A stretch of DNA of 34,209 bases, taken from Klebsiella pneumoniae (lineage in GTDB: Bacteria > Pseudomonadota > Gammaproteobacteria > Pseudomonadales > CAMAPQ01). Of the stretch, positions 33,440-34,209 are shown in pieces. Made by a program: the position numbers and the translations under genes. The notes under the pieces were generated by a model. It was not told the DNA's origin. It saw only the letters and a program-made list of their open reading frames with translations, and did no database searches. Numbering within the stretch: position 1 is the stretch's first letter; each line of letters begins with the position of its first letter. The stretch lies in contig CAMAPQ010000025.1 in the NCBI GenBank assembly GCA_945860125.1, positions 1 through 34,209 of the forward strand. The letters are read 5' to 3'.

Positions 33440-33679
33440 ATGGCTCCTACAGTTTTCCGTGAAAGTGGCTTCCGCTTCTTTTTCTTCTCTCGTGAAGAAG
33501 CTAAAATGCATGTTCATGTGAGTCATGCTGATGGGGAAGCAAAGTTTTGGCTTGAGCCAGAAATAAGTCTTGCTCGCAGTGTCGGTCTTGATGAGCAGCA
33601 GCTTCGCCAAATACGTAAACTGATTGAGGTGCGTGAAGATGAAATCCGTAACGCTTGGCAACAACACTTTGGCAGTTGA
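33440..33679 (+). CDS. DUF4160 protein, second copy
   Basis: 79 residues from the ATG at 33440. The layout is that of the copy at 32126: APTVFRESGFRFFFFSREE, the histidine motif MHVHVSHADGEAKFWLEP, LDEQQLRQIRKLIEVREDEI, and the ending AWQQHFGS. The two copies are clearly related but diverged over most positions, so they are not a recent duplication and probably arrived separately. The DUF2442 partner overlaps by 41 bases. Confidence 0.87.
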   Translation: MAPTVFRESGFRFFFFSREEAKMHVHVSHADGEAKFWLEPEISLARSVGLDEQQLRQIRKLIEVREDEIRNAWQQHFGS

Positions 33680-33905
33680 AGTCACTCATATTTCAATGCA
33701 TGGCTTTTGGTTGCTTCTTAATAATGAAGAACTATTTCTTCCTTTTACTGAATTTCCGTGGTTTAAAAAAGCGCCTGTTGAAAAAATTATGGACGTTGAA
33801 TGGCCTCAGCCTAATCACCTGTATTGGCCAGAGCTTGATATTGATTTAACAGTTGAATCTATTCGAGACCCTGCGTCATATCCGTTGCGTGCTCGCATAG
33901 AATAG
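33639..33905 (+). CDS. DUF2442 protein, second copy
   Basis: The ATG at 33639 (GAGG nine bases upstream) gives 88 residues. The sequence includes LAVEVTHISMHGFWLLLNNEELFLPFTEFPWFKKAP and the DUF2442 end motif LYWPELDIDLTVESIRDP. It begins MKSVTLGNNTLAVE within the last codons of the DUF4160 gene, the same overlapping order as the first pair. It ends the coding part of the window. Confidence 0.87.
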   Translation: MKSVTLGNNTLAVEVTHISMHGFWLLLNNEELFLPFTEFPWFKKAPVEKIMDVEWPQPNHLYWPELDIDLTVESIRDPASYPLRARIE

Positions 33906-33930
33906 TAAATGGTGTGGTGATTAAAAGCTG

Positions 33931-33978
33931 CCCTCCTTTTCAAGGAGGGGTACCCCGAAGGGGGTGGGGTGGTGCATA
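33931..33978. repeat. GC-rich REP-like palindromes
   Basis: CCCTCCTT (33931-33938) and AAGGAGGG (33942-33949) form a hairpin, directly followed by a second one (ACCCC around 33952 with GGGGT around 33961). Their composition contrasts with the AT-rich surroundings. Similar stretches are scattered repeats in many proteobacterial genomes. They lie just past the last DUF2442 gene. Confidence 0.7.
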
Positions 33979-33981
33979 AGT

Positions 33982-34126
33982 ATCCGTCATTCCCGCGAAG
34001 GCGGGAATCCAGAAAAAAATTCAATATTTGATTCAGCCATTGGATATATAAAGTAAAAAAATACATTAAATCCACCTAACTTTTAAGACTAAAGACTGGA
34101 TTCCCGCCTTCGCGGGAATGACGGAT
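33982..34126. mobile_element. 145-base MITE-like unit with perfect 31-bp inverted ends
   Basis: The 31 bases at 33982-34012 (starting ATCCGTCATTCCCGCG) are the exact reverse complement of 34096-34126. Each arm is itself palindromic (CCCGCGAAGGCGGG). The 83-base interior is AT-rich and non-coding. The arm sequence is a well-known dispersed repeat in proteobacteria. A partial extra copy, GCGGGAATCCAG, lies at 34169-34180. No gene is present from 33906 to the window end at 34209. Confidence 0.85.
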
Positions 34127-34209
34127 GCTGGCTCATTTTCGTCGAATTTATTTTATGTTATCGCTTATGCGGGAATCCAGTTTCTTGGGATTTTATTTTT
34201 TAATTTTTT

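Noticed and set aside
33815-34075. 86-codon minus-strand ORF at the right end
   Set aside because: It reads through the REP/MITE inverted repeat (giving LDSRLRGND-type sequence) and the antisense of DUF2442; such ORFs are by-products of the repeat.

Overview
The window is AT-rich (by eye near 40% GC) chromosomal DNA from what looks like a flagellated, Gram-negative gammaproteobacterium. The reasons are the gene content (RMF, RNase T, MotY, FleQ, FtsEX, a large SLBB-type polysaccharide exporter) and the gene order. recN/grpE-dnaK-dnaJ-dapB-carA-carB-greA-yhbY, the M16 peptidase pair/ftsY-ftsE-ftsX, and peroxiredoxin/rnt/motY-argG are all runs I recall from Pseudomonas-like genomes. Each run has pieces missing here: no ftsJ-ftsH after yhbY, no rpoH after ftsX, no pyrC between rnt and motY. 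I do not assign a genus.

Layout. Bases 1-52 hold the start of an IS5-like transposase running off the left edge. 144-6861: recN, then the heat-shock group grpE, dnaK, dnaJ, with sigma-32-type promoters before grpE and dnaK and a hairpin terminator between dnaK and dnaJ; dapB follows. 6862-12206: a 330-base leader, carA (TTG start), carB and greA. 12207-16490: a repeat/terminator cluster, then four minus-strand genes: yhbY, an unrecognised exported protein with a C-terminal membrane anchor, and two overlapping M16 peptidase genes. 16760-19803: ftsY-ftsE-ftsX. 19864-21538: rmf on the minus strand and, divergently, a membrane-anchored DUF2914 protein. A 103-base MITE-like element lies at 21546-21648. 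21903-24770: fleQ facing a GGDEF-EAL gene. 24983-28947: 2-Cys peroxiredoxin, a REP hairpin, rnt, motY and argG.

From 28948 onward the DNA is accessory. A sigma-70-like promoter and a perfect 12-base ops element (the RfaH recruitment signal) precede a 954-residue exporter with seven SLBB-like repeats. Instead of polysaccharide synthesis genes, five bases after its stop comes a cluster of small paired genes: DUF4160-DUF2442, a broken DUF29 gene, brnT-brnA, a broken winged-helix gene, and a second DUF4160-DUF2442 pair. The window ends in REP-like and MITE-like inverted repeats.

How the parts fit together. The first half is housekeeping: protein folding, lysine/peptidoglycan precursor, carbamoyl phosphate, transcript cleavage, ribosome assembly, SRP targeting and division. 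The middle holds a motility/biofilm theme: FleQ with its c-di-GMP-binding residues kept, a c-di-GMP enzyme next to it, and the motor protein MotY. The most unusual part is the ops-led exporter gene running directly into the toxin-antitoxin-like cluster, which suggests an RfaH-dependent surface-polysaccharide operon interrupted or remodelled by small mobile modules.
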